NCBI GenBank assembly: GCA_011045995.1
Contig: DSBQ01000052.1
Location: 1-64,000 of the forward strand
From: Methanoculleus sp.
GTDB taxonomy: Archaea; Halobacteriota; Methanomicrobia; Methanomicrobiales; Methanomicrobiaceae
Direction: 5' to 3'
Length of the DNA stretch: 64,000 nucleotides
Shown here: piece after piece, positions 26,661 to 36,312 of the stretch
Layout of the letters: each line of letters starts with the position of its first letter
Numbering within the stretch: the stretch's first letter is position 1
Notes under the pieces: model-generated
What the model saw: only the letters and a program-made list of their open reading frames with translations
Told to the model about the DNA's origin: nothing
Databases searched by the model: none
Program-made: the position numbers and the translations under genes

Positions 26661-27089
26661 TCAGATGAGCTCGACCAGCACCCGGACGTCATCACCGCCG
26701 AGCTTCTTATCAGAAAATTCCGCCACCGCGATAGTTGATTCTCCCGGTTCTATCCGTCCGACCTCGATGACCTTTGATGCAATCGTACGGGGGTTGTTTA
26801 CCGGACCGTCCACAACGGTGACATTCAGGTTCAGCCCTGCAACAACCATATACCCCTCATTCGTGACCTCAATCGTATAGATGGCATAATTGGCCATCAG
26901 CCGTTCATCGATGACCTCATACGATACCGTCTCCTCGGAAACAGGGGCTGTGCACCCCGCGCAACAGAGGAGAACGGCAAGGAAGAATCCAGCCATCACC
27001 ACCGCGGTCGTCATACCGCTGCCCATGCCCTCACCTGCCCTTTTTTCCAGACGGGAAATCCCTCGCCCGCGCCCATAGTTCCTATTCAT
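26661..27089 (-). CDS. Small lipoprotein with immunoglobulin-like domain
   Basis: 142 residues from the ATG at 27089, five bases after GGGTGG; MGSG at 27026 is the alternative and gives a more compact signal. After an Arg-rich N-region the signal ends AVLLCCAGCTAP, a lipobox. The mature part of about 95 residues has alternating beta strands (YAIYTIEVTNEGYMVVAGLN, IASKVIEVGRIEPGESTIAV), the look of an FxLYD/DUF3426-like fold found in many archaeal envelope lipoproteins. The function is unknown. It lies convergent to nothing, between tRNA-Gln and the leu operon. Confidence 0.7.
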   Translation of the reverse strand: MNRNYGRGRGISRLEKRAGEGMGSGMTTAVVMAGFFLAVLLCCAGCTAPVSEETVSYEVIDERLMANYAIYTIEVTNEGYMVVAGLNLNVTVVDGPVNNPRTIASKVIEVGRIEPGESTIAVAEFSDKKLGGDDVRVLVELI

Positions 27090-27221
27090 CAAAACCACCC
27101 CGCTCTTATTCTGATTGGGGAATCCATAGGCAATAAATCCATAGGAATCAGAATCCGAAGGAAATATTCCGGTGCGCCACGGGGCTGACAGTGGTGCAGG
27201 TCCACCAGGTGACTTGCACCA

Positions 27222-27237
27222 GATATTTAAATATAAT
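27222..27237 (+). promoter_or_regulatory. leu operon TATA region
   Basis: An AT-only stretch GATATTTAAATATAA starts at 27222, about 65 bases before leuC, in otherwise GC-rich DNA. It would give a leader of roughly 35-40 bases, with no obvious ribosome site at the leuC ATG. Confidence 0.45.
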
Positions 27238-27295
27238 TTTTCCGGCACGGTGCATTGAATACCCTTAAGGCAGAAATATCCAATAAGAAAACACA

Positions 27296-28555
27296 ATGTC
27301 AGCAACCATAACCGAAAAAATCTTCTCAGGCCGGTGCGCCCGGGAGGTAGTCGCCGGGGATGTGATGATGGCACCCATAGATGCCGCGATGATCCACGAC
27401 ATCACCGGCCCACTTGCCATCGATAAATTCATGGAGATGGGGGGAACGACCGTCTTTGACCCTGCGAAGGTCATACTCCTCTTCGACCACCAGGTCCCCG
27501 CCGACTCCATTCCTGCAGCACAAAACCATGTCATGATGCGGCGGTTTGCGGAGGAACAGGGTATCCTCAACTATGACGTCCATGAAGGGGTCTGCCACCA
27601 GGTCGCTGTTGAAAAAGGCCGCGTCCTCCCGGGCGACATTGTTGTCGGATCGGATTCGCACACCTGCACCTATGGTGCCGTTGGTGCTTTTGCAACCGGT
27701 ATCGGGTCAACCGACATGGGCTTTGCGCTCAGGTTCGGGGCCCTCTACTTCCGTATTCCGGAGAGTATCCGGGCAGAAGCAGCCGGGGCGTTTGCACCCC
27801 GTGTCGGCGCAAAAGACCTTGTCCTCTCCATCATTGGCGATCTCGGGGCAGACGGGGCCACCTACAAGGCAGTGGAGTTCACGGGACCGGCGATGGAAGC
27901 AATGGACATTCCCGGCCGGATGACCTGCTGCAACATGGCAATCGAGATGGGCGGCAAGGCGGGAATCGTACCCCCCGATGCAACAACCCACGCGTATCTT
28001 GCATCAATCGGAGCCCGCACCACCCGTAAGGAAGACCTCACCCCCGATGATGACGCCACCTACGCGGCATGGAAGGACTATGATGTGACTGATCTGGTCC
28101 CCCAGGTCGCCGTCCCCCACAATGTGGACAATGTAGTTGATGTCACCGATGTTGCCGGGATACCGGTCAACCAGGTCTTCATCGGATCCTGCACCAACGG
28201 GCGATACGATGACTTTCTGGAGGCAGCGGAAGTGCTGGGAGACGAGACCTTTTCCCCGGACGTCAGGGTGATCATCGTGCCTGCGTCGCGGACAGAATAC
28301 CTCAGGACCCTGCGTGCAGGCCTCATCGAGCGGTTTGTCGAGGCAGGGGCCATCGTCGAAGGGCCTTCCTGCGGCCCGTGCATGGGCGGCGCCTTCGGGC
28401 TGCTTGCCCCCGGCGAGGTCTCCCTTTCGACCTCGAACCGGAACTTCCGGGGGCGACAGGGGAGTACGGAAGCAGAGGTCTATCTCTGCTCTCCGGCAAC
28501 CGCCGCAGCAAGTGCGATCCATGGTGTCATCACCGACCCCCGGGAGGTGGCATGA
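27296..28555 (+). CDS. leuC: 3-isopropylmalate dehydratase large subunit
   Basis: 419 residues. With LeuD it isomerises 2- to 3-isopropylmalate (leucine), and in methanogens may also act on citramalate for isoleucine. [4Fe-4S] ligands: IGSCTNGRYDDF and GPSCGPCMGG. Other signatures: DHQVPADSIPAAQNH, HEGVCHQVAVEKGRV, VVGSDSHTCTYGAVGAFATG and STSNRNFRGRQG. It is paralogous to aksD at 5379, sharing most of these blocks. The gene leads a three-gene operon; no leuA is present, so the condensing enzyme is elsewhere. Confidence 0.88.
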   Translation: MSATITEKIFSGRCAREVVAGDVMMAPIDAAMIHDITGPLAIDKFMEMGGTTVFDPAKVILLFDHQVPADSIPAAQNHVMMRRFAEEQGILNYDVHEGVCHQVAVEKGRVLPGDIVVGSDSHTCTYGAVGAFATGIGSTDMGFALRFGALYFRIPESIRAEAAGAFAPRVGAKDLVLSIIGDLGADGATYKAVEFTGPAMEAMDIPGRMTCCNMAIEMGGKAGIVPPDATTHAYLASIGARTTRKEDLTPDDDATYAAWKDYDVTDLVPQVAVPHNVDNVVDVTDVAGIPVNQVFIGSCTNGRYDDFLEAAEVLGDETFSPDVRVIIVPASRTEYLRTLRAGLIERFVEAGAIVEGPSCGPCMGGAFGLLAPGEVSLSTSNRNFRGRQGSTEAEVYLCSPATAAASAIHGVITDPREVA

Positions 28556-28556
28556 G

Positions 28557-29045
28557 ATGCGCGTCTGGAAATTCGGTGATGATATCGACACGGACGCGAT
28601 CATCCCGGGCCGTTTTCTGACCATCTACGAATCGGCTGAACTTGCGACCCACGCCTTTGAAGGGACACGGGACGACTTCGCCCGCGAGGCAAAGGAGGGC
28701 GACATTATTGTGGGCGGCAGAAACTTCGGGTGTGGTTCCTCGCGCGAACATGCACCGCTTGCGATCAAGGGCGCCGGCATCACCGTTGTCGTTGCACGGT
28801 CCTTTGCCAGGATCTTCTACCGCAACTGCATCAATACCGGCGTGCTGCCCGTCATCTGCCCTGACGCGGATACGATCCGCGAAGGCGACACCGTGGAGAT
28901 CTTCCCCGAAAAGGGCTGCCTGACCGCAAACGGCGTCAGGCACGATATCGAACCGGTCCCCGCCTTTATGCAGAAGATCATCACGGCCGGCGGACTGGTC
29001 GAATATGCACATGCGATCGAGGAGCTGGAATTATGTACAAAATAG
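28557..29045 (+). CDS. leuD: 3-isopropylmalate dehydratase small subunit
   Basis: 162 residues from the ATG at 28557, after GGGAGGTGG and one base past the leuC stop; a longer frame from 28314 is overlap. Signatures [18 protein letters not shown] and [18 protein letters not shown]. The substrate loop FLTIYE lacks the Arg found in AksE (YLRT), which supports a role on isopropylmalate or methylmalate rather than homocitrate. It overlaps leuB by 13 bases. Confidence 0.88.
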   Translation: MRVWKFGDDIDTDAIIPGRFLTIYESAELATHAFEGTRDDFAREAKEGDIIVGGRNFGCGSSREHAPLAIKGAGITVVVARSFARIFYRNCINTGVLPVICPDADTIREGDTVEIFPEKGCLTANGVRHDIEPVPAFMQKIITAGGLVEYAHAIEELELCTK

Positions 29046-30154
29046 CATCAATCGGCGGTGACGGCATCGGGCCCGAGATCATCAGTGCGGGAAAAACGGT
29101 CCTCGATGCCGCCGGTGAGAAGTTTGGATTTGCTATCGATTGGACGGACTATGACATCGGTGCCGAACGGTACCTCGCGACCGGAGATCTGATTACCGAG
29201 GAGGAACTTGCAGAACTCAGGGGCTACCGGGCCATCTACTTCGGTGCCATCGGCGATGAGCGGGTTACCCCCGGCATCCTTGAAAAAGGCATACTCCTTG
29301 CGATGCGGTTTGCCTTTGACCAGTATATCAACCTCCGCCCGGTCAGGATGCTTGCCGGGACCCAGACGCCCCTTGCAGGCAAAGGGCCTGAAGACATCGA
29401 TTTTGTCGTCGTCCGGGAGAACACCGAGGACTTCTATGTGGGCATCGGTTCACGGTTTACCGGGGGGCACGAGAAGAAAGAGCTCGAGGTCATCCGGGAC
29501 CTGTACCATGTAAGATTCGGCCTCGATGTGACGACCGACGCCGAGGAGATTGCCTACCAGATTGGCATCATCACAAGGGAGGCATCCGCCCGGGTAATGG
29601 ACTATGCCTTTTCCCTTGCGATGACCCGTGACAAGAAGGTCAGTTCCGTCGACAAGGCAAATGTGCTCTCCGATGTGTATGGCCTCTGGCGTGACGTCTT
29701 TACCGAAACTGCCGCCAGATATCCTGAGGTTACCACCGAGTTCAGCTTCGTCGATGCGGTGACGATGTGGTTTGTGAAAAATCCCGAATGGTTCGATGTC
29801 GTGGTCACCCCCAACATGTTCGGTGATATCATCACCGATCTCGGCGCGATGATCCAGGGTGGCCTGGGTCTGGCACCGGGCGGCAACATCAACCCCGGCG
29901 GCACCTCGATGTTCGAGCCCATCCATGGCTCGGCACCGAAATACAAGGGAATGAACCGGGCAAACCCCCTTGCCACCATCTGGGCAGGATCCCTCCTCCT
30001 CGACCACCTCGGGGAACATGAGGGAGCGGCGGCGGTGGTCAGCGCTATCGAGGCAAGCATTGCGGCGGGCGCCACCACCGTCGATCTGGGCGGTTCGTCG
30101 GGCACCAGGGAAGTTGGCGACTGGATTGCCGGATACCTCCTGAAAGGGAACTGA
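29033..30154 (+). CDS. leuB: 3-isopropylmalate dehydrogenase family protein
   Basis: 373 residues. It oxidatively decarboxylates 3-isopropylmalate; related family members act on D-malate or tartrate, and this sequence has some of the layout of that branch ([18 protein letters not shown]). N-terminal [13 protein letters not shown]; active-site [22 protein letters not shown]; metal site [14 protein letters not shown]; cofactor part [19 protein letters not shown]. Longer than AksF by about 45 residues. The operon with leuCD argues for leucine or isoleucine synthesis; exact substrate is not decided by sequence. Confidence 0.85.
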   Translation: MYKIASIGGDGIGPEIISAGKTVLDAAGEKFGFAIDWTDYDIGAERYLATGDLITEEELAELRGYRAIYFGAIGDERVTPGILEKGILLAMRFAFDQYINLRPVRMLAGTQTPLAGKGPEDIDFVVVRENTEDFYVGIGSRFTGGHEKKELEVIRDLYHVRFGLDVTTDAEEIAYQIGIITREASARVMDYAFSLAMTRDKKVSSVDKANVLSDVYGLWRDVFTETAARYPEVTTEFSFVDAVTMWFVKNPEWFDVVVTPNMFGDIITDLGAMIQGGLGLAPGGNINPGGTSMFEPIHGSAPKYKGMNRANPLATIWAGSLLLDHLGEHEGAAAVVSAIEASIAAGATTVDLGGSSGTREVGDWIAGYLLKGN

Positions 30155-30182
30155 CACCGACGGGACTACTGCCATACCCGCC

Positions 30183-30188
30183 TTTTTT
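30183..30188 (+). terminator. T-run terminator after the leu operon
   Basis: Six T about 30 bases after the leuB stop, between the converging leu operon and the UbiB-like gene. Confidence 0.4.
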
Positions 30189-30281
30189 GGCCACAGACTC
30201 CGCCTTTTGCCTTCACCCTCCCGGGACCATGCGAAATACGGCAGAGAAACCCGTCAGAAGAATAAGCACTTCACGAACCAC

Positions 30282-31922
30282 TCAGTCCTTGAGCACCCAG
30301 ATCAGGTAGATGGAGACGAACCCGATGACAAGCGCCATGATGTACCCGAAGAACGCAAGATTATAGGAATACCCCCCGGGCTCCTCTGAGAGATAGAGCA
30401 TCAGGGACGACCCTATTACGATCGCGGCGATCACGAGGCCTATCAGCAGGTTGTTCGAGGCACGGTCGATGGAGGTCGCAAGCCGCGAGATGTCCGTTCC
30501 AACCACCTCAATTTTGATACTTCCGTCCGTTGCCTTCAGGAGCGCACGGTTGATGACATGCGGCAGCGATATGAAGTCTTCAACTATGTCGAAGGTGTCC
30601 TTTGCCAGGTTTTTCATGGTTCTGCGGGAGAAGAAGCTTTGGCGTTCGATCTCTGCAATATAGGGGCCCACCTCCTCAGAAAAATGAAACCCCGGGTCCA
30701 GCTTCTTCCCAGTATCGAGGACCATGATGATGACCTTGAGGGCCTGCATCAGGGACATCGGGACCGTCAGATGATACCGGTTGAGAAGGATGGGCACCTG
30801 TGCCATGAGGTTTCCCAGATCAAACTCCCGGATATCATACCCGGAATATTGCCTGAGCATCGTATACGTATCATCCTTGAATGAGTCGACAATGCGATCA
30901 TCGATGTCCACGCCCAAATCCCTGAATGATGCGGTGATCTCATCGAGATCGTTATCCAGAAACCCCATAAGAAGGGTGACGAGGGCATCCCGGCGCTCGG
31001 GCCTGAGAATTCCGATCGCCCCGAAATCCAAAAAGACCAGGTCTCCTTTCATATCCACCATGAGGTTGCCCCCGTGAGGGTCGGCGTGGAAAAACCCGTA
31101 TTTCAGGATCTGTTTGATGTACGACTTGATACCGCGGTTGGCGATTTTTTTCGTGTCAAATCCGAGTATGCGCAGGGCATCCACATCATCGATCCGCACA
31201 CCGCTGATATACTCCATGACGAGCAGTCTTTTCCCGGAATATTCCCAGTGGATCCGTGGGACCCGCACGGCAGGAACCTCGTTTACTATCTCACGGAGGT
31301 GGTCGGCATTCTTCCCGTCGATGACAAAATCCAGTTCCTTTTGTATCTGGACAGAGAATTCCCTGACGATCCCGGTGGGATTATAAATTTTATACTCAGG
31401 AAAATTCTTCTCCACACGTTCGGCCAGGGAATTGAGAATCTTCAGGTCAACATCAATAATATCAGCGATGCCCGGGCGCTGAACTTTTACTGCCACGACG
31501 GACCCGTCTTTGAGCATCGCCCGGTGGACCTGTGAGAGGGAGGCTGAGGCCGCCGGGACTTCTTCAAAAAAGGCAAAGGTCTCCCCAATCGGCCCGCAGT
31601 ATTCCTCGATTGTTCCACGGACCGCTGCGAAGGGAAGAGGCTTTACCTTGTCGGTCAGGACGAGAAGCTCTTCAATCAGTTCCGGGGGGAGCATCTCACG
31701 CCGGGTGCTCACCATCTGGCCGAATTTGATGAACGTCGGCCCGAGTTCCTCAAGGGCAAGACGCACACGCTCATACTCATCCAGATGGATTTCCGGCTCT
31801 TTCTTCCTCCGGAAGAGACTACGTGGGGTGGTGCCGGGGTACATCTTTTCCAGCGCAATGCCAAAACCATATTTGATGAGGATGTCGGCGATCTGGCCGT
31901 ATCGCCTGAAACGGGTTACCAT
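30282..31922 (-). CDS. UbiB/ABC1-family atypical kinase
   Basis: 546 residues. The family of ADCK/UbiB ATPases supports quinone or isoprenoid-lipid metabolism; the substrate in a methanogen without ubiquinone is unknown. The KxGQ helix is FIKFGQMVSTRREMLPPE, the Ala-rich nucleotide loop is PAASASLSQVHRA, then VVAVKVQRPG (Lys), ELDFVIDGKNA, and the catalytic HADPHGGN and VFLDFGAIG. Two C-terminal membrane helices (LLIGLVIAAIVIGSSLML and YIMALVIGFVSIYLIWVL) anchor it. It follows the MFS gene by 25 bases and ends the operon. Confidence 0.92.
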   Translation of the reverse strand: MVTRFRRYGQIADILIKYGFGIALEKMYPGTTPRSLFRRKKEPEIHLDEYERVRLALEELGPTFIKFGQMVSTRREMLPPELIEELLVLTDKVKPLPFAAVRGTIEEYCGPIGETFAFFEEVPAASASLSQVHRAMLKDGSVVAVKVQRPGIADIIDVDLKILNSLAERVEKNFPEYKIYNPTGIVREFSVQIQKELDFVIDGKNADHLREIVNEVPAVRVPRIHWEYSGKRLLVMEYISGVRIDDVDALRILGFDTKKIANRGIKSYIKQILKYGFFHADPHGGNLMVDMKGDLVFLDFGAIGILRPERRDALVTLLMGFLDNDLDEITASFRDLGVDIDDRIVDSFKDDTYTMLRQYSGYDIREFDLGNLMAQVPILLNRYHLTVPMSLMQALKVIIMVLDTGKKLDPGFHFSEEVGPYIAEIERQSFFSRRTMKNLAKDTFDIVEDFISLPHVINRALLKATDGSIKIEVVGTDISRLATSIDRASNNLLIGLVIAAIVIGSSLMLYLSEEPGGYSYNLAFFGYIMALVIGFVSIYLIWVLKD

Positions 31923-31947
31923 AGGTAACCGAAAATGAGTGGTTCAC

Positions 31948-33135
31948 CTAAATATCCTTTCTCTGTGCAAGACCCGGCCGCTTCCACGGGTAGGGGACCA
32001 GAAAGAAGAGGACGAAGGCAACGAGTATGGGCAGCGCAAAGAGCTGCATCGATGCGCCAAGGCTCGTTATGTCCGCATAGTAGCCGCTGACGGCAACCCC
32101 TGCACCCCCTGCCCCCACGGCCAGGCCGAGCATCAGGCCAGAGACCAGTCCGACATTGCCGGGGACGAGTTCATGCGCCATCGTGACCGTCGTCGAGAAC
32201 GTGGACCACAGGGCAAACCCGAAGATGATGAGGCATACCACCGAGATCGCGCCTGATGTTCCCATGAAGAGCAGGAAGAACGGCACGGAGAGTGCGGTAA
32301 AGAGAAGTACGAGCTCTTTTCTCCCGTAGGTGTCGGAGAGCGTCCCCACGATCACCTGCCCCACCACCCCGGCAAAGAGCATGCAGGAGACGAGGAGGTT
32401 GGCAGAGACGATATCAAGCCCCTTGGCCTGGTGCAGGAAGGTCGGAAGAAACGCCACCGACCCGAATATCGCCCATGCACGGAATGCCGAAGCAGTGACG
32501 AGAATCCCCGCCGCCCGGGCCGTGCGCCGCCGGTTTGGCCCATCCCCGCCGACCGATGTGGTATCCTGCCGGACGGCGGCGATCTCCTTTTGCGAGGGAA
32601 GGATCCGGTGAAGGACAAACGCCATGATGACGGCGGGGATCACCATCAGTGCCAGGCCCTGAAGGCCATAGAGCACCACCAAACCGCCGGCGATGATGGG
32701 CCCCACGGCAAAGCCGATGTTTCCCCCCACCACAAAAAAGGAGGTGAGCCTCCCGCGGGCAGGGCCGTGCGCCAGACGCGATACAAGCCCCAGTGCTGCA
32801 GGGTGGAAGAGGGCGTGGCCGAATGCCGCACACACCGCGAAGAGGAGGATCACCCAGTAGGACTGGACCAGCCCGATGGCGGAGATAAAGACACCACAGA
32901 TGAGGATCGTCACCTTGACCGGCACCGCCTTTCCCCGTGCATCATACAGCCAGCCGAAGATCGGTTGCGTAAACGAAGAGGTCAGGTTCCATACCGTCAC
33001 GATGAGCCCTGCCATGAAATAGGTGTAGTTGTTCTGGGCAATGAGAAGCGGGAGAATGGCGGCAATGACCGGCGAGTAAATATCTGTCACCACATGCGCG
33101 GCAGAAAGGCCGAATATTGCCCGGGTCTCGTTCAT
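31948..33135 (-). CDS. MFS transporter, fosmidomycin-resistance-like
   Basis: 395 residues from the ATG at 33135, overlapping the previous stop by four bases (ATGA); the longer upstream frame is a shadow of the methyltransferase. About 12 helices. SAAHVVTDIYSPVIAAILPL and PIFGWLYDARGK (MFS motif A), AFGHALFHPAALGLVSRLAH and VVGGNIGFAVGPIIAGG recall Fsr and related efflux pumps; the second half repeats motif A as GTLSDTYGRKEL. The true substrate is unknown. Position behind dph2 and a methyltransferase gives no hint. Confidence 0.85.
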   Translation of the reverse strand: MNETRAIFGLSAAHVVTDIYSPVIAAILPLLIAQNNYTYFMAGLIVTVWNLTSSFTQPIFGWLYDARGKAVPVKVTILICGVFISAIGLVQSYWVILLFAVCAAFGHALFHPAALGLVSRLAHGPARGRLTSFFVVGGNIGFAVGPIIAGGLVVLYGLQGLALMVIPAVIMAFVLHRILPSQKEIAAVRQDTTSVGGDGPNRRRTARAAGILVTASAFRAWAIFGSVAFLPTFLHQAKGLDIVSANLLVSCMLFAGVVGQVIVGTLSDTYGRKELVLLFTALSVPFFLLFMGTSGAISVVCLIIFGFALWSTFSTTVTMAHELVPGNVGLVSGLMLGLAVGAGGAGVAVSGYYADITSLGASMQLFALPILVAFVLFFLVPYPWKRPGLAQRKDI

Positions 33136-33749
33136 GCACAGTTCTCCCGCACAATGCGGATAAACTCCACTGGAATGGTCACCCGATCCCTTGTGTGATG
33201 GGCGAAGGTGCGGGTAATGGGAAATTCTGCTGCAATACAGGTATCCACCAGCCCTCTGCCACGGACATATACCTCCACAAACGGTGAGGAACCGGTGTTG
33301 AAAATACCCCACGTCACCTCGGCCGCCATAAGCGCCGCATCGATGAACGGCCGGTCGGCATGGGCGCGCTGGGCGCCGAAGGGCGGATTCATGATCACGG
33401 TATCTGCCGGAGGAATGGCGATGTCGGCAATATCTCCCTGAATAAAAGTGATGTTTGCCCCGATATGTCCGGCATTGCGCTCGGCGACCTGCAGGGCGGC
33501 AATGTCGATATCGATCCCGATCACCTCTGCTGCACCCAGCAGCCAGGCACCACAGGAGAGTATGCCCGCACCGCACCCCAGGTCAAGCACCCGAAGTCCC
33601 CGTATGTCTCCTTTCCGGTCGGCTTCGTGCAGGAGCCGTGCCGCAACCGTCGCGGGCGTTGCATACTGCTCGAGGGCGGCCGTCGGCCAGACAAAACCGT
33701 CAAGCCCTTCCAGCGTCATCTCAAGGTGGCGGACTTTCACACGGCTCAC
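33132..33749 (-). CDS. METTL5-like N6-adenine methyltransferase
   Basis: 205 residues, GTG start overlapping the dph2 stop (GTGA). A compact Rossmann methyltransferase: LEQYATPATVAARLL at the N-terminus, SAM motif I LRVLDLGCGAGILSCGAWLLGA, EVIGIDIDIAALQVAERN, and the catalytic NPPFGAQRAHADRPF, typical of METTL5 and archaeal relatives. METTL5 methylates an adenine of small-subunit rRNA; the archaeal target is likely rRNA too. It is coupled to dph2, another translation-related modification enzyme. Confidence 0.85.
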   Translation of the reverse strand: MSRVKVRHLEMTLEGLDGFVWPTAALEQYATPATVAARLLHEADRKGDIRGLRVLDLGCGAGILSCGAWLLGAAEVIGIDIDIAALQVAERNAGHIGANITFIQGDIADIAIPPADTVIMNPPFGAQRAHADRPFIDAALMAAEVTWGIFNTGSSPFVEVYVRGRGLVDTCIAAEFPITRTFAHHTRDRVTIPVEFIRIVRENCA

Positions 33750-34693
33750 CTGATCTCGTCGATACAGTAGTCGTCCCAGTCCCTGACGCCGCAGACGATC
33801 TCATACTCGGGAGGGGAGAGGAGCGGCACCGGGAAGCGGACCTGGTCGTCGTAGGCAAGCCGTGGACACGCGGTATTCACATAGCACCCGAACCCAAGGT
33901 TGAGGAGGGCATCGGGAGAAACCTCACGAAGAGTGATGCAAAAGGCACCCTCCCTGAGAGAAAGAAGGCGGATTGCTTCCGTACGCCTGGCCTGCCCCGT
34001 CTTGGTGGAGAGGATGATGCCTGTACTCCGTGCGCTTCGGGCCTTTTCAATCTGGACAAACCGCCTTCTGAGAAGAGCGTCGGCATCGACCTCGCCCGCC
34101 TGGCCGGTCACCGGATCGATGGCCACCACCCGGGCACCGGTGGCGAGGCGAATGCCAATGGGATGGAAGACACCCGTTCCCACAAAGAGATATTCCGGGG
34201 CCCCCGTACGTTTTGCCGCCTCAAAGGAGCACCCAAGCACCTGCCCCTTGAAGGGGGCACGCGGCGCCCCGTCATGCATCAGCGGGATAATGCCATGAGA
34301 CTCCAGGACTGCTGCGATATCGTCGATAAGATGGGCGTGCTGGATGGTGGTCACCAGCCCCACTTCCTTCTCCCTGAGAAGAGGGAGGGCTGCCTCGACC
34401 ACCGCCGGATCAAAATCGTACCGGACATATTCGTAGATCACCCCCTCGCGATCCTCGACCGGGGCATGCCCGAAATGTACCAGGACATCGGCTAGAGCAA
34501 GGGCATCCTCGGCGAGATCACAGGCACCATAACAGGGGTCCCCGCTGATGATCACATGGTAGCCCTCCGCCTGCAGGGCACGTGCTACGGGGAAGGCCTG
34601 CCTCTTGAGCCCCTCGGGGAACTGGAGGGCAAGCGACCGTGCTCCGCTCGCCCGGATCCGTTCCAGAAGATCAGAAGTAAGTATTGATGACAT
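33746..34693 (-). CDS. dph2: Diphthamide synthase Dph2
   Basis: 315 residues from the ATG at 34693 (34708 is an in-frame alternative); the longer frame overlaps hpt. Dph2 is a non-classical radical SAM enzyme that moves a 3-amino-3-carboxypropyl group from SAM to a His of elongation factor 2, the first step of diphthamide. Three conserved Cys, one per domain, bind the [4Fe-4S]: GDPCYGACD, VLGCSFEAAK and NTACPRLAYDD. LALQFPEGLKRQAFPVA at the start is also typical. It overlaps hpt by 23 bases and the METTL5-like gene by four. Confidence 0.92.
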   Translation of the reverse strand: MSSILTSDLLERIRASGARSLALQFPEGLKRQAFPVARALQAEGYHVIISGDPCYGACDLAEDALALADVLVHFGHAPVEDREGVIYEYVRYDFDPAVVEAALPLLREKEVGLVTTIQHAHLIDDIAAVLESHGIIPLMHDGAPRAPFKGQVLGCSFEAAKRTGAPEYLFVGTGVFHPIGIRLATGARVVAIDPVTGQAGEVDADALLRRRFVQIEKARSARSTGIILSTKTGQARRTEAIRLLSLREGAFCITLREVSPDALLNLGFGCYVNTACPRLAYDDQVRFPVPLLSPPEYEIVCGVRDWDDYCIDEIR

Positions 34694-35231
34694 TGACGCC
34701 TGTCTCATCGACCTCGATCTCGACCAGTGCCTTGTAGTCCCGGCCGATATCAACGTTTCCACGCCTGATGACAACGAGCACGTCCTGCACATGTGCTCCG
34801 CATGCCTCAAGCCCTTTGAGCATCGCAGCCATCGTTCCCCCGGTGGAGAGCACATCGTCGATCACTGCCACCCGCTCGCCGTGAGTGATACCGTTCATAT
34901 AGAGCTCCCCCTTGGAGTACCCGGTTGTCTGGTGGAGGGCGCACTCGCCGGGCAGCCCATAGTGGCGCTTGCGCACGATGGTGAGGGGGATATCCGTCAT
35001 CAGCGAGAGGGCTACCCCGATATGGATGCCCATCGCCTCGGCAACGACAATCTTATCGACATTTTCCAGGTCAAGCACCCGTGCCATCCCGACGGCAACT
35101 TCCCGCAGAAGGCCGGGCTCGACGACCGGTACTCCATCGCTGATCGGGTGGATGAAATAGTTATATTCGCCGCGCCGTACGATCGGACAGTTCTCCAGTG
35201 ATGCTACCAGTTTGTCAAACATCCATTTCAC
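34671..35231 (-). CDS. hpt: Hypoxanthine/guanine phosphoribosyltransferase, archaeal type
   Basis: 186 residues; ATG at 35222 is an alternative start. It salvages purine bases with PRPP. The PRPP-binding loop is RVAVIDDVLSTGGTMAAML; IVVAEAMGIHIGVALSLM precedes it, and RKRHYGLPGE forms the flexible loop. The archaeal HGPRTase family looks like orotate or adenine phosphoribosyltransferases, and substrate range can vary, so the base is a family inference. Overlaps mfnA by 17 and dph2 by 23 bases. Confidence 0.88.
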   Translation of the reverse strand: MKWMFDKLVASLENCPIVRRGEYNYFIHPISDGVPVVEPGLLREVAVGMARVLDLENVDKIVVAEAMGIHIGVALSLMTDIPLTIVRKRHYGLPGECALHQTTGYSKGELYMNGITHGERVAVIDDVLSTGGTMAAMLKGLEACGAHVQDVLVVIRRGNVDIGRDYKALVEIEVDETGVNVINTYF

Positions 35232-36312
35232 CTATGTCGTGCAAAAAATTCTCTATTGTCTGCGTGGAAACATGGGGCATGCACACGATACGCATGTGCC
35301 CGTGGCGTGTCCGGGAAACCTGCCATCCCGGCGGGATTCTCGGGCAATCGAATGCGGCCACATTGACCTCCGGTTCGACGACCACAGAATACCCATAGCT
35401 TTCCATACCTTCGATCAGCCGCCGTGTCCTGCCCATGCACTCCTGCACGAGCCGGGAAAATCCGTCCCGCCCCAAAAGCTCAAGGACGGCCCATGCACCG
35501 ACGACTGCACAGCCAGGACGGGTGCCTGCGAGGGTGAACTCCTTTTTGACCGTCAGGTACGGGGTATCCACATTGAGGGCACAGAGCATCGACGCTTCGC
35601 GCGTCAGGAGACAGCCGACCGGAATCGTTGACATCCCCATCTTGTGCGGGTCCACCGAGACGCTCGCAACGCCTTCCAGCCGGAAATCGAATGCCGGAGA
35701 GGAGGTTAAAAACGGAAGCACCAGTCCACCAAATGCCGCATCCACATGGAGATGGACATCATGCTCGATTGCAAGGGCGGCGAGGCGATCAATCGGATCG
35801 ACGACACCGTATTCCGTCGTCCCGGCGATGCCCACGAGCGCGATCGTCTGATCATCGATACAGTCCGCCGCCCTATCCGCATCCATACGGTACGCGCTAT
35901 CCGAGGGAACGGTTCGCATCTCCAGTCCGAGGAGATCGCAGGCCTTCTCAAAGGAGAAATGGGCCGACTCGGGGACCACCACATTCGGGGATGCAACGGG
36001 TTTCGCCTTCCGGGCTATCCTCAGTGCCTGGATATTTGATTCCGTGCCGCCGGAGGTTGCATACCCGCAGGGGCCGGAGAGGTGGAGAAGGGAGCCGAGC
36101 TCTTCTATGAGGAGTGCCTCTATTTCGGCAGTCCCTTCAAAGAGCCCGGGATCGCCGAGGTTCGACTCGATGAACATCTCCTGGACCCGCACAGCAAGCG
36201 GGTGGGGGAGGGTGCACATTGAGGAGAGAACCTTGCGGTAGCAGCGGTCCTTTGCTTTCTGAGAAGAGAGAAAAGAGAGGATCTTTTCTTCCGGACATCC
36301 CGTCGTTCGCAT
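35215..36312 (-). CDS. mfnA: L-tyrosine decarboxylase for methanofuran
   Basis: 365 residues. It makes tyramine, the first precursor of methanofuran, with PLP; some homologues act on aspartate to give beta-alanine. PLP fold type I: GYATSGGTESNIQALRIAR, PESAHFSFEKA, GIAGTTEYGVVDP, HVDAAFGGLVLPF, and the Schiff-base Lys in SVDPHKMGMSTIP. The C-terminal domain ends near the start of hpt. ATG overlaps the ppsA stop (TAATG), so both are coupled. Confidence 0.92.
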   Translation of the reverse strand: MRTTGCPEEKILSFLSSQKAKDRCYRKVLSSMCTLPHPLAVRVQEMFIESNLGDPGLFEGTAEIEALLIEELGSLLHLSGPCGYATSGGTESNIQALRIARKAKPVASPNVVVPESAHFSFEKACDLLGLEMRTVPSDSAYRMDADRAADCIDDQTIALVGIAGTTEYGVVDPIDRLAALAIEHDVHLHVDAAFGGLVLPFLTSSPAFDFRLEGVASVSVDPHKMGMSTIPVGCLLTREASMLCALNVDTPYLTVKKEFTLAGTRPGCAVVGAWAVLELLGRDGFSRLVQECMGRTRRLIEGMESYGYSVVVEPEVNVAAFDCPRIPPGWQVSRTRHGHMRIVCMPHVSTQTIENFLHDIGEMDV

